This document shows, one piece after another, positions 1 through 4,838 of a DNA stretch of 7,326 nt. Origin of the DNA: Candidatus Staskawiczbacteria bacterium (GTDB lineage: Bacteria; Patescibacteriota; Minisyncoccia; Minisyncoccales; Staskawiczbacteraceae). Numbering within the stretch: position 1 is the stretch's first letter; every line of letters starts with the position of its first letter. The position numbers were made by a program, and so were the translations under genes. The DNA is taken from the NCBI GenBank assembly GCA_943354455.1, contig CALRCB010000021.1:1-7326 (forward strand). Reading direction: 5' to 3'. A model generated the notes under the pieces. That model was not told the origin of the DNA. It searched no databases and worked only from the letters and a program-made list of their open reading frames with translations.

Positions 1-48
1 TTTCATAAATATTATTTTCAGTTTGCAGACTGAAGAATATTTATGAAA
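1..48. repeat. Long inverted repeat / stem-loop at the window edge
   Basis: The arm TTTCATAAATATT (1-13) is matched perfectly by its reverse complement at 36-48. Inside it a second stem, TTCAGT (17-22) with ACTGAA (29-34), closes on a six-base loop TTGCAG. This makes 19 paired positions in 48 bases. The element touches position 1, so it may extend left of the window. No T-run follows on the + strand, so it is not an obvious terminator in that direction; the other side cannot be seen. Confidence 0.7.
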
Positions 49-58
49 ACTGCTTAAA

Positions 59-77
59 GCCAAACAACTTGTTTGGC
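59..77. repeat. Small perfect stem-loop
   Basis: GCCAAAC (59-65) and GTTTGGC (71-77) pair perfectly over 7 bp around the loop AACTT. It lacks a following T-run. It is listed as part of the stem-loop chain at the left edge; alone it would not be remarkable. Confidence 0.5.
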
Positions 78-131
78 CAGTAAACTTTACTTGTTATGTA
101 TGCTATACATATATGCTTTTTTTACCTGTTA

Positions 132-167
132 CCTGATTAAATAAGACCCATCTTAAAATTAATCAGG
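132..167. repeat. Two-part stem-loop in the left non-coding region
   Basis: CCTGATTAA (132-140) pairs perfectly with TTAATCAGG (159-167). Inside, TAAGA (142-146) pairs with TCTTA (151-155) around the tetraloop CCCA. The two stems are separated by a 1-base/3-base internal loop. No T-run follows on either strand, so it is not a standard terminator. It could be an RNA domain or a DNA palindrome for protein binding. Confidence 0.65.
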
Positions 168-379
168 CGCCCTATTACATTATGTTGAGTAACAATGAAT
201 ACACATTCTTTTGAAATGCGTTTTAATAAGGTTAAAATTTTCAACGTGCAAGATAAACAAAAAATCACCTTACAGGGATTCGTTTATTTATCATGTAAAT
301 ACTAGTTTATTCTATTTATAAATCCGTGTCAATACCCTAAGACACCTTTATTAAATTACACTTTTGGGCTAGTATGGAT

Positions 380-408
380 TTAACAAATATATATGCAAAG
401 CATATAAA
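380..408 (+). promoter_or_regulatory. Sigma70-like promoter of the PEGA gene
   Basis: TTAACA at 380-385 (one mismatch to TTGACA) is followed after exactly 17 bases by TATAAA at 403-408 (one mismatch to TATAAT). Transcription would begin near 415, giving a leader of about 50 bases before the start codon at 466. The leader would then open almost directly into the hairpin at 422-449. In AT-rich DNA such matches also occur by chance, but spacing and position are right. Confidence 0.5.
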
Positions 409-421
409 TAATCGTGCGGTC

Positions 422-449
422 GGAATAATAAATTGTGATTTCTTATTCC
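422..449 (+). promoter_or_regulatory. Leader hairpin just upstream of the PEGA gene start
   Basis: GGAATAA (422-428) pairs with TTATTCC (443-449), and AAAT (430-433) pairs with ATTT (438-441), around the loop TGTG, with a single T/C mismatch between the two stems. It ends 16 bases before the ATG. No Shine-Dalgarno-like purine run follows it. Placement suggests a role in mRNA stability or translation control of the downstream gene, which is inference. Confidence 0.55.
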
Positions 450-465
450 TCCCTTACTCATATTT

Positions 466-1548
466 ATGACTAAAAAAAGCAGACTTATTATTATTATTGC
501 TTGTGCTTTATTGTTTTTGATTATCACGCCTTATATTATCCTTTATTCTCTTGGGTACGGGGTGAATTTTAAAACGCTAAAAATTGTGGCAACCGGAGGA
601 ATTTATGTGCGCGCACTACCATCTGACACAGATGTTTTTATTGATGGCAAATTAACTAACACTAAGGGGATTTTTTCCCAAACGGTTTTTGTGCAAAATC
701 TTTTGCCGGAAAGTCACACTATCTCAATCAAAAAAGATGATTATTTTGAATACCAAAAAACTCTTGATGTTCAAGAAAGATCTGTTATTAAATTAGAACA
801 TGTACAATTATTTAAAAAAAATATCGGGTTTGAATTATTGACCGATGCCACCAAATCTCCATTCAATCAGCCGGAACCAAAAGATCTTTACATAATTAAA
901 AATAATAATTTATACGTTGCCGTTTTACCAACCGTTCCGGCAACCGTGGTAATAAAAAATATCGTGGCATATAAGGTGTCAGATAATAATATTATTTGGC
1001 TGGGGTTAGACGGGTTTTTATACCGTTCTGATTTACAGGGTAAAATTATTGAACAGTTAACTCAAACAAGCATTAAGGTTAACAAGAAAAATACTCATAC
1101 CATGTATGTGTTAAATAAAGACATATTTTTAAAAGAAAATTCAGTGTTGATGAAATTTAGTATTGCCACAAAATCTTTTGAAGTTTTTTCCAGTCCCGTT
1201 ACTAATATAAAACTTTCACCGGACGGAAAAAAAATAGCATTTTACAGCGACTATCAAATATTTCTTTCGTACTTGGATTTAAATACCATTGATCCGCCAT
1301 TGCCGGGCAACAAAGCTTTGCTAAATGATTTTACCGAAAAAATAACCGATGCTTATTGGTTAAATGATGATTATATTGTTGTGGGTCTACCAAACAAAAT
1401 CGTTATCACCGAAATTGATGTGCGGGGCAATGTCAACAGCATTGAACTACCGCAAACTTTTTCATTAATATCCTTTAACCAACAAGACAAAAAGTTATAC
1501 ATTTTGAATGAAAAAAATACCTTAGTTTCAGAAAGACTTGTTCCATAA
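466..1548 (+). CDS. Membrane-anchored PEGA-domain protein with propeller-like C-terminal half
   Basis: This 360-residue protein starts with a short basic stretch (KKSR) and one hydrophobic helix at about residues 7-29, so it is probably anchored in the membrane with the bulk outside. Residues 42-112 look like a PEGA domain: GGIYVRALPSDTDVFIDGK followed by a NLLPESHTISIKKDDYFEYQ segment, the usual 'small beta fold on a surface' pattern. The remainder is beta-rich, and SPDGKKIAFYS (251-261) resembles the PD40/TolB propeller repeat, so the C-terminal half may be an irregular propeller. PEGA domains are found in surface and cell-wall-associated proteins; no enzymatic residues are evident. The ATG at 466 lacks a Shine-Dalgarno site but has a plausible promoter and leader hairpin upstream. 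It converges on the zinc-ribbon gene, 36 bp away. The precise role is unknown. Confidence 0.85.
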   Translation: MTKKSRLIIIIACALLFLIITPYIILYSLGYGVNFKTLKIVATGGIYVRALPSDTDVFIDGKLTNTKGIFSQTVFVQNLLPESHTISIKKDDYFEYQKTLDVQERSVIKLEHVQLFKKNIGFELLTDATKSPFNQPEPKDLYIIKNNNLYVAVLPTVPATVVIKNIVAYKVSDNNIIWLGLDGFLYRSDLQGKIIEQLTQTSIKVNKKNTHTMYVLNKDIFLKENSVLMKFSIATKSFEVFSSPVTNIKLSPDGKKIAFYSDYQIFLSYLDLNTIDPPLPGNKALLNDFTEKITDAYWLNDDYIVVGLPNKIVITEIDVRGNVNSIELPQTFSLISFNQQDKKLYILNEKNTLVSERLVP

Positions 1549-1556
1549 TTTAACAC

Positions 1557-1593
1557 AAAAAAAGAGCCCGGTGACTTTGTTAAGTCAGAGGGC
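1557..1593 (-). terminator. Intrinsic terminator of the zinc-ribbon gene
   Basis: Read on the minus strand, GCCC and TGACTT form an arm that pairs with AAGTCA and GGGC, around the loop AACA with a two-by-two internal mismatch. TC and then seven T follow (A-run at 1557-1563 on the + strand). The stop codon of the zinc-ribbon gene (1585-1587) lies inside the stem. The same hairpin sits 17 bp after the convergent PEGA gene, but its T-run on that side is poor, so any effect on that gene would be weaker. Confidence 0.85.
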
Positions 1594-1839
1594 CTTAGCA
1601 GTCTTTTGTAACGTAACACCGCATAAGGGGCAAAATTGACCTGCTCCATCTCTCGCAGCGGTTGCATGAAATTCTACTGGCGAAGAGTCGTGTTCTGCTA
1701 TCATTGTGCCCCAACTTTGTTGGAAGTTAGCAGGCATGACCTTGGATTTAGGCAAAGCAGATCCGCAGTTGTTGCAAAATCCACCAATCTCAAGCGCGAA
1801 TGTTTCTCTACTACAAGTAGGACATGTTATAGAGTTCAT
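1585..1839 (-). CDS. Small zinc-ribbon protein, function unknown
   Basis: An 84-residue protein with three CxxC pairs: CPTC (6-9), CNNC (22-25) and CPLC (70-73). The first two pairs, 12 residues apart, form a compact zinc-ribbon like those of many small regulators and membrane-protein N-termini. The third pair could complete a second site in a dimer or with a partner. There is no signal peptide and no membrane segment, so it should be cytoplasmic. The start at 1839 is chosen because GAGGAG (1845-1850) lies five bases upstream; an in-frame extension to 1881 (MIVLLPRF...) would run through that site. It has its own promoter candidate and terminator. Base composition is higher in G+C than the flanks (29 of 60 for 1681-1740, hand count). 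I do not recognise the family; DNA or RNA binding, or protein contact, is possible. Confidence 0.75.
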   Translation of the reverse strand: MNSITCPTCSRETFALEIGGFCNNCGSALPKSKVMPANFQQSWGTMIAEHDSSPVEFHATAARDGAGQFCPLCGVTLQKTAKAL

Positions 1840-1844
1840 TTTTT

Positions 1845-1850
1845 CTCCTC
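1845..1850 (-). promoter_or_regulatory. Strong Shine-Dalgarno site of the zinc-ribbon gene
   Basis: GAGGAG on the minus strand, five A before the ATG at 1839. It fixes the start of the 84-residue protein and contrasts with the ribosomal genes of this window, which mostly lack such sites. Confidence 0.85.
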
Positions 1851-1882
1851 TCGAGAAAAAGCGTGGGAGTAGAACTATCAAG

Positions 1883-1911
1883 ACATTATCATCTTAATTT
1901 CTTTACGTCAA
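1883..1911 (-). promoter_or_regulatory. Candidate promoter of the zinc-ribbon gene
   Basis: TTGACG on the minus strand (1906-1911) lies where the T-tail of the preceding terminator ends. A -10 could be GATAAT (1885-1890, 15-base spacing) or TAATGT (1883-1888, 17-base spacing); neither is ideal. Position between a terminator and a well-formed ribosome binding site supports a promoter here. Confidence 0.45.
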
Positions 1912-1916
1912 TATAA

Positions 1917-1957
1917 ATAAAAAAGCCTGTGATATGCATAAATAGCATGCCACAGGC
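1917..1957 (-). terminator. Intrinsic terminator of the secreted coiled-coil gene
   Basis: On the minus strand GCCTGTG (1951-1957) pairs with CACAGGC (1925-1931), extended by a G-T pair, one mismatch and ATGC/GCAT, around the loop TATTTAT. Six T follow immediately (A-run 1919-1924 on the + strand). It begins about 20 bases after the stop codon at 1978. Confidence 0.9.
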
Positions 1958-1977
1958 ATGTAAAGCCCCGAAAGACC

Positions 1978-2532
1978 TTACTTTTTCTCCTTTTCAAGTT
2001 CCGCAATTGCGGTCTGGATCGCTTTTAGCTGTTTATTCAGCCTGTCAACCTTATCCTTAAGGTGGTCCGTTTCTTCTTGTATCACCACAAGGGCTTCTTT
2101 AGCCATTTGCCCTACGTCCAACTTCTCACCACCGGCCTTGATAAGCCGTTGTTGAATAACGGTTGGTTTTTTTGGCAGAGACTCTCTCTGAAAAACGCTC
2201 ATCATAACCGGCCGAATTTCTTTAGTATAGAACTCCGGCATAAAGGAGCTGACTCCCTTGGTAAGTTCGAGAAATTTCTTAAGACTTTCTCTAACTTCTT
2301 GTGTCCCGTCTCCTTTGGCAACCAGAAGATCCATCTCCTTGCGGCCGAAGGTGAAATATGCCGCCTTGTCTTCGATTTGAGATTTTTCAATCCTGAGCTC
2401 GAACGCCTTAAGTTCCAGTGCGACGACCCCCAATTTCTTACTGATTTCCCCGACGTCTTGGGCGTGCCCAGGAGTGGTCGAGGCCATCAACGTTGCAACA
2501 ACAAAAACCACGGCCAATAAAAAAACTTTCAC
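1978..2532 (-). CDS. Secreted helical / coiled-coil protein, function unknown
   Basis: With the GTG start at 2532 this is a 184-residue protein. The N-terminus has one basic residue, a hydrophobic run LLAVVFVVATLMA (5-17) and a likely signal-peptidase I site GHA|Q after residue 24. The mature part is charged and mostly helical; residues about 146-183 (from KEALVVIQEE through LDRLNK-like heptads to IAELEKEKK) look like a coiled coil. No Cys pairs, catalytic motif or known domain were recognised. The GTG is preferred over the upstream ATG at 2601 because GGAG (2538-2541) sits five bases before it and the predicted transcript starts near 2598, which would leave the ATG at or beyond the 5' end. 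It has its own promoter and terminator. G+C is higher than in the neighbours (25, 27 and 31 of 60 for 1981-2040, 2041-2100 and 2401-2460). It is likely exported to the cell surface or beyond. Confidence 0.75.
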   Translation of the reverse strand: MKVFLLAVVFVVATLMASTTPGHAQDVGEISKKLGVVALELKAFELRIEKSQIEDKAAYFTFGRKEMDLLVAKGDGTQEVRESLKKFLELTKGVSSFMPEFYTKEIRPVMMSVFQRESLPKKPTVIQQRLIKAGGEKLDVGQMAKEALVVIQEETDHLKDKVDRLNKQLKAIQTAIAELEKEKK

Positions 2533-2537
2533 GGGAA

Positions 2538-2541
2538 CTCC
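2538..2541 (-). promoter_or_regulatory. Shine-Dalgarno site deciding the GTG start
   Basis: GGAG on the minus strand with a five-base spacer to the GTG at 2532. This places the start so that a typical signal peptide begins at residue 2, which supports both calls. Confidence 0.75.
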
Positions 2542-2605
2542 ATTGTCAAAGACTTGTTGGTAATGGTCGAACGACTCATTATATTGCCAGACAAGCACCA
2601 ATGTA

Positions 2606-2634
2606 TATATAGCATTTTATTAATTAAATGTCAA
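2606..2634 (-). promoter_or_regulatory. Near-consensus sigma70 promoter of the secreted coiled-coil gene
   Basis: On the minus strand a perfect TTGACA (2629-2634) is followed by exactly 17 bases and TATATA (2606-2611). Transcription should start near 2598, giving a leader of about 65 bases. It lies 15 bp beyond the terminator palindrome of the ribosomal operon, so the gene is insulated from that operon. Confidence 0.8.
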
Positions 2635-2649
2635 TAGCACTTCTACTAC

Positions 2650-2681
2650 AACAAAAAACACCAAATTTGGTGTTTTTTGTT
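2650..2681. terminator. Perfect 32-bp palindrome, bidirectional terminator after rpsI
   Basis: Every position from 2650 to 2665 pairs with 2666 to 2681. The core CACCAAA/TTTGGTG is flanked by A-runs on one side and T-runs on the other, so on either strand the transcript folds and ends in a run of six U. It starts five bases after the rpsI stop codon and closes the ribosomal operon. No gene reads toward it from the left, so its main use is on the minus strand. Confidence 0.9.
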
Positions 2682-2686
2682 CATTA

Positions 2687-3241
2687 TTATCGTTTTGCCC
2701 ATTGTGGACTTTTTCTGGCACGTTTCAATCCAAACTTCTTTCTTTCTCGCATTCTTGGGTCTCTTGTTAAATATCCGGCTTTTCTTAATCTTTTTCTAAA
2801 GTTATTGTTAAAGTCTACCAATACTCTGGCCGTTCCGTGTCTTACCGCTTCGGCTTGTGCATTTCGTCCGCCTCCTTTTACAATCACAGTAACCTTAAAC
2901 TTATCCAAACACTTCATTTTATTCATTGAAGCAGTAGCATTTTCCTGGTCTCCTTTTATTGGAAAATATTCTTTATAATCTTTTCCATTAATAACAAATT
3001 GCTTTTCTCCTCGGGTAAAAAGCCTTACCCGGGCGGTTGCAGTTTTGCGTCTTCCAATCGCTTCAAAATAACGGTCTGGCTTTGAGGCCAATTCTTTTTC
3101 CGTAGGAAAATCATCCGGGCTAAGGTCATCCAAATCTTCAGTAGTGTCAATTATCACAACCGGTTTTGGTTCCAATACCACTGTATTTAATACTGGCTTC
3201 TCTTTAACCACTGGTGTTTTTTTTAATTCAATTTTTGCCAT
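2687..3241 (-). CDS. rpsI: 30S ribosomal protein S9 (uS9) with long N-terminal extension
   Basis: S9 sits in the head of the small subunit, where its C-terminal tail reaches the P-site tRNA. The core runs from about residue 58 (YFEAIGRRKTATARVRL) to the end, with the family signature GGGRNAQAEAVRHGTARVL and the basic tail ending in WAKR (family usually ends in SKR). With the ATG at 3241 the protein has 184 residues against about 130 usually. The extra N-terminal 55 or so residues are rich in K, V and P, then acidic (DTTEDLDDLSPDD), and are likely disordered. This start lies one base after the rplM stop (TAATATG), the same junction as rpsK-rpsD; the ATG at 3256 would add five residues and overlap rplM by 14 bp. 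It is the last gene of the operon. Confidence 0.95.
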   Translation of the reverse strand: MAKIELKKTPVVKEKPVLNTVVLEPKPVVIIDTTEDLDDLSPDDFPTEKELASKPDRYFEAIGRRKTATARVRLFTRGEKQFVINGKDYKEYFPIKGDQENATASMNKMKCLDKFKVTVIVKGGGRNAQAEAVRHGTARVLVDFNNNFRKRLRKAGYLTRDPRMRERKKFGLKRARKSPQWAKR

Positions 3242-3242
3242 A

Positions 3243-3608
3243 TTACTTGTTTGCAAACTTTAATCTTTTAATTTGTCTGGCTCGTAATTTGTTTTTGGTC
3301 AACATTCCCATTACGGCTTTTCTAAAAATTTCTTGGGGTCCTTTTTTTAAATACACTTCTTTCATGGTAGCTTTTTTCAATCCTCCAAGATAAAGAGTAT
3401 GGTGGTAATAAATTTTATCGTTAAACTTTTTACCGGTGTATTTTAATCCTTCCACATTTTTAATGGTTACAAAGTCGCCAATATCTTTATAATTTTCAAA
3501 CCCCACTTTATTTTTTCCGCGCAATAAAACCGCAACTTCGGTGGCAAGCCTGCCTAAAACTCTGTCGGTTGCGTCAATTACGTGTTGGTCTCTTTTTATT
3601 ACTTCCAT
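3243..3608 (-). CDS. rplM: 50S ribosomal protein L13 (uL13), short form
   Basis: L13 is an early-assembly protein of the large subunit. Seen here are IDATDRVLGRLATEVAVLLRGKNK (split about residues 11-34), the YYHHTLYLGGLK segment (67-78) and the AVMGMLTKNKL signature region, where the usual Pro of GMLP is Thr. At 121 residues it is shorter than the usual 140 or so: it stops soon after KRLKF and lacks the tail normally carrying an HPHxAQ-like motif. It lies 10 bp after rplQ and directly before rpsI, the conserved L13-S9 pair. No Shine-Dalgarno site is visible. Confidence 0.95.
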   Translation of the reverse strand: MEVIKRDQHVIDATDRVLGRLATEVAVLLRGKNKVGFENYKDIGDFVTIKNVEGLKYTGKKFNDKIYYHHTLYLGGLKKATMKEVYLKKGPQEIFRKAVMGMLTKNKLRARQIKRLKFANK

Positions 3609-3618
3609 TGTTTTGTAA

Positions 3619-3969
3619 TTAATTTACCAATTCGATTATTACCATATTGGCTCCATCTGACTTTCTTGGACCCATTTTCATAATTCTAGTATATCCGCCT
3701 TTTCGTCCTTTCAATTTTGGGGCAATTTGGTCCATTAAATCCTTAACGGTTTTTTGAGACAATGATTTGGCTAATATCCTTCGGTTAGCAATAGTATTAT
3801 CTTTTGCCCGTGTAATAAACTTTTCAGCCACTGACCTTAATTCTTTTGCCTTAGCTTCGGTAGTTTTTATTTTACCGTGCAAGAAAAGACTAGTTGCCAT
3901 GGTTTTTAACAGGGCTTCCCGTTGATTTTTTGGTCTTGACAATATTCTTCCTTTATTTCTTTTTCGCAT
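3619..3969 (-). CDS. rplQ: 50S ribosomal protein L17 (bL17)
   Basis: L17 is a bacterial-specific large-subunit protein near the exit-tunnel side. The 116-residue product matches the family along its whole length: MRKRNKGRILSR at the start, ATSLFLHGKIKTTEAKAKEL (25-44), and the end GGYTRIMKMGPRKSDGANM...IIELVN. The ATG at 3969 lies inside the end of rpoA, so the two reading frames overlap by 17 bp, and the lysine-rich tail of alpha is encoded by the same bases as the start of L17. This overlap should couple their translation. Length is normal for the family. Confidence 0.96.
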   Translation of the reverse strand: MRKRNKGRILSRPKNQREALLKTMATSLFLHGKIKTTEAKAKELRSVAEKFITRAKDNTIANRRILAKSLSQKTVKDLMDQIAPKLKGRKGGYTRIMKMGPRKSDGANMVIIELVN

Positions 3970-4759
3970 TTGGTTTTTTAGCTTTTTTTACGGTTTTCTT
4001 TAGATTAACGCTTTCTTCCTCTTCTTGTACCGGGGAAGCAGACGCCTTTCCTTCAAATATAATATTAAAGTGTTTGATTAATATTTCCACGGCTTGGTAA
4101 AAAGCTTCTTCTGGAGTGATAGTTCCATCGGTTTCAATTTCAATAGACAATTTATCAAAGTCGGTTCTGTCTCCAACCCGCATGTTTTCAACTTGAAAAT
4201 TTACGTTTTTGATTGGTGTGAAAATAGCATCAAGGGCAATGGCTCCAATTTCTGAATGTGAAGTTCCGGCTCCTCCGGCTTTTTTAATCTTTCGTTTGTC
4301 TTTTGGTTCATACCCAATCCCCTTTTCAATGGTAAGTTCCATTTCAAGTTCAGTCTTTTTATCGGTGGTAGTTAAAATGTGAAGCTCGGGGTTAGCCAAT
4401 TCAATTTGAGGGAACATGGTAAAATCTTCTCCAGTAACTTTTTTTTCTCCCTTTATTTTCAATTCAACTTTTTGAGTTATTCCTTCATGGATTTTGAATC
4501 TTAAATTTTTAAGATTCAAAATAATCATGATCATATCTTCTAAAACTCCTGGGATGGTTGAAAATTCATGCGGGACTCCTTTAATTTTTACTTCCGTAAC
4601 GGCAACTCCTTCTAATGAGGAAAGCAACACTCTTCGCAAAGAATTTCCCACGGTAACGCCATAGCCAGGGTAAAGGCCGTCTATTTGAAGAATAGCCTTA
4701 TTCTTTCCGTCGGCTGACGGATTTTTTATTACCTTTGGGGATAATGGAAGTGAAATCAT
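3953..4759 (-). CDS. rpoA: RNA polymerase alpha subunit lacking the C-terminal domain
   Basis: Alpha dimerises to nucleate assembly of beta and beta'. The N-terminal domain is complete: GYGVTVGNSLRRVLLSSLEG (32-51), HEFSTIPGVLEDM (64-76), and the later VENMRVGDRTDFDKLSIEI and TPEEAFYQAVEILIKHFNI segments. After about residue 234 there is only a 34-residue tail, acidic (QEEEES) and then lysine-rich. The helix-hairpin-helix C-terminal domain that normally binds UP-element DNA and activators, and brings alpha to about 310-330 residues, is absent. It has not been lost to a frameshift: the rplQ start overlaps the last codons. The ATG at 4759 starts ISLPL, which aligns with the family start. Upstream is a 79-bp gap holding a large hairpin. 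No Shine-Dalgarno site is seen. Confidence 0.96.
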   Translation of the reverse strand: MISLPLSPKVIKNPSADGKNKAILQIDGLYPGYGVTVGNSLRRVLLSSLEGVAVTEVKIKGVPHEFSTIPGVLEDMIMIILNLKNLRFKIHEGITQKVELKIKGEKKVTGEDFTMFPQIELANPELHILTTTDKKTELEMELTIEKGIGYEPKDKRKIKKAGGAGTSHSEIGAIALDAIFTPIKNVNFQVENMRVGDRTDFDKLSIEIETDGTITPEEAFYQAVEILIKHFNIIFEGKASASPVQEEEESVNLKKTVKKAKKPNAKKK

Positions 4760-4767
4760 ATGATGTT

Positions 4768-4832
4768 AAGCGTTGGGTTTTAGGTGCTAGATACGCCGTT
4801 GGCGATTATCGAACACCCAACACCCAACACTT
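4768..4832. repeat. Long imperfect hairpin of 7-bp telomere-like units between rpsD and rpoA
   Basis: Left arm 4772-4797 and right arm 4801-4828 pair over about 25 positions around the loop GTT; AAG/CTT outside (4768-4770 with 4830-4832) extends it. Only a few mismatches and a two-base bulge interrupt it; G-U pairs help on the RNA of the operon strand. The arms are tandem 7-mers: on the minus strand the right arm reads GTTGGGTGTTGGGTGTT, and on the + strand the left arm reads GTTGGGT, TTTAGGT, GCTAGAT. No T-run follows toward rpoA, so it is not a standard terminator. It fills the largest gap within the operon. A palindromic repeat element, an mRNA processing site or an attenuator are possible. 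Confidence 0.8.
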
Positions 4833-4838
4833 TGTTAA

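Larger units (their letters stand above)
1..465. other. Non-coding, stem-loop-rich region upstream of the PEGA gene
   Basis: No convincing protein or standard RNA gene is visible here. The stretch is very AT-rich and nearly every part can fold. Stems seen by eye are 1-48 (13+6 bp), 59-77 (7 bp), 79-91 (short), 95-111 (7 bp, followed by seven T at 117-123), 132-167 (9+5 bp), 178-197 (3+4 bp), 211-244 (6+6 bp), 253-287 (6+4+3 bp), 318-351 (5+5 bp) and 422-449 (7+4 bp). Short stems are expected by chance in AT-rich DNA; the ones at 1-48, 132-167 and 422-449 are harder to dismiss. No tRNA cloverleaf, tmRNA, SRP RNA or RNase P signature was recognised. It could be an unknown structured RNA, a palindrome-rich spacer, or the remnant of a repeat element. 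Confidence 0.6.

Noticed and set aside
59..77. attC-like recombination site (7-bp inverted cores)
   Set aside because: The cores GCCAAAC and GTTTGGC do not fit RYYYAAC/GTTRRRY, and there is no integrase or cassette array.
195..305. A 36-codon ORF on the + strand in the left non-coding region
   Set aside because: It has no ribosome binding site, spans several stem-loops, ends after 36 codons and shows no recognisable protein pattern. An open stretch of this size is common by chance.
304..332. A leftward promoter with perfect TTGACA (327-332) and TAAACT at 17 bp
   Set aside because: The -10 is poor (4 of 6) and no leftward gene is visible inside the window to support it; the -35 also lies within a predicted stem.
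1371..1667. Minus-strand ORF of 98 codons overlapping the PEGA gene and the zinc-ribbon gene
   Set aside because: It overlaps two better-supported genes in other frames and runs through the terminator.
2533..2601. Upstream ATG at 2601 as start of the secreted protein
   Set aside because: The near-consensus promoter would start transcription near 2598, the extra residues put a non-hydrophobic segment before the signal peptide, and the GTG at 2532 has a proper ribosome binding site.
3242..3256. ATG at 3256 as start of rpsI
   Set aside because: It adds five residues without similarity and overlaps rplM, whereas the ATG at 3241 follows the rplM stop by one base as at another junction of the operon. 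It cannot be fully excluded.
4768..4832. rpsD-rpoA hairpin as an intrinsic terminator
   Set aside because: No T-run follows on the operon strand and only a weak one follows on the other; termination here would cut off essential rpoA.
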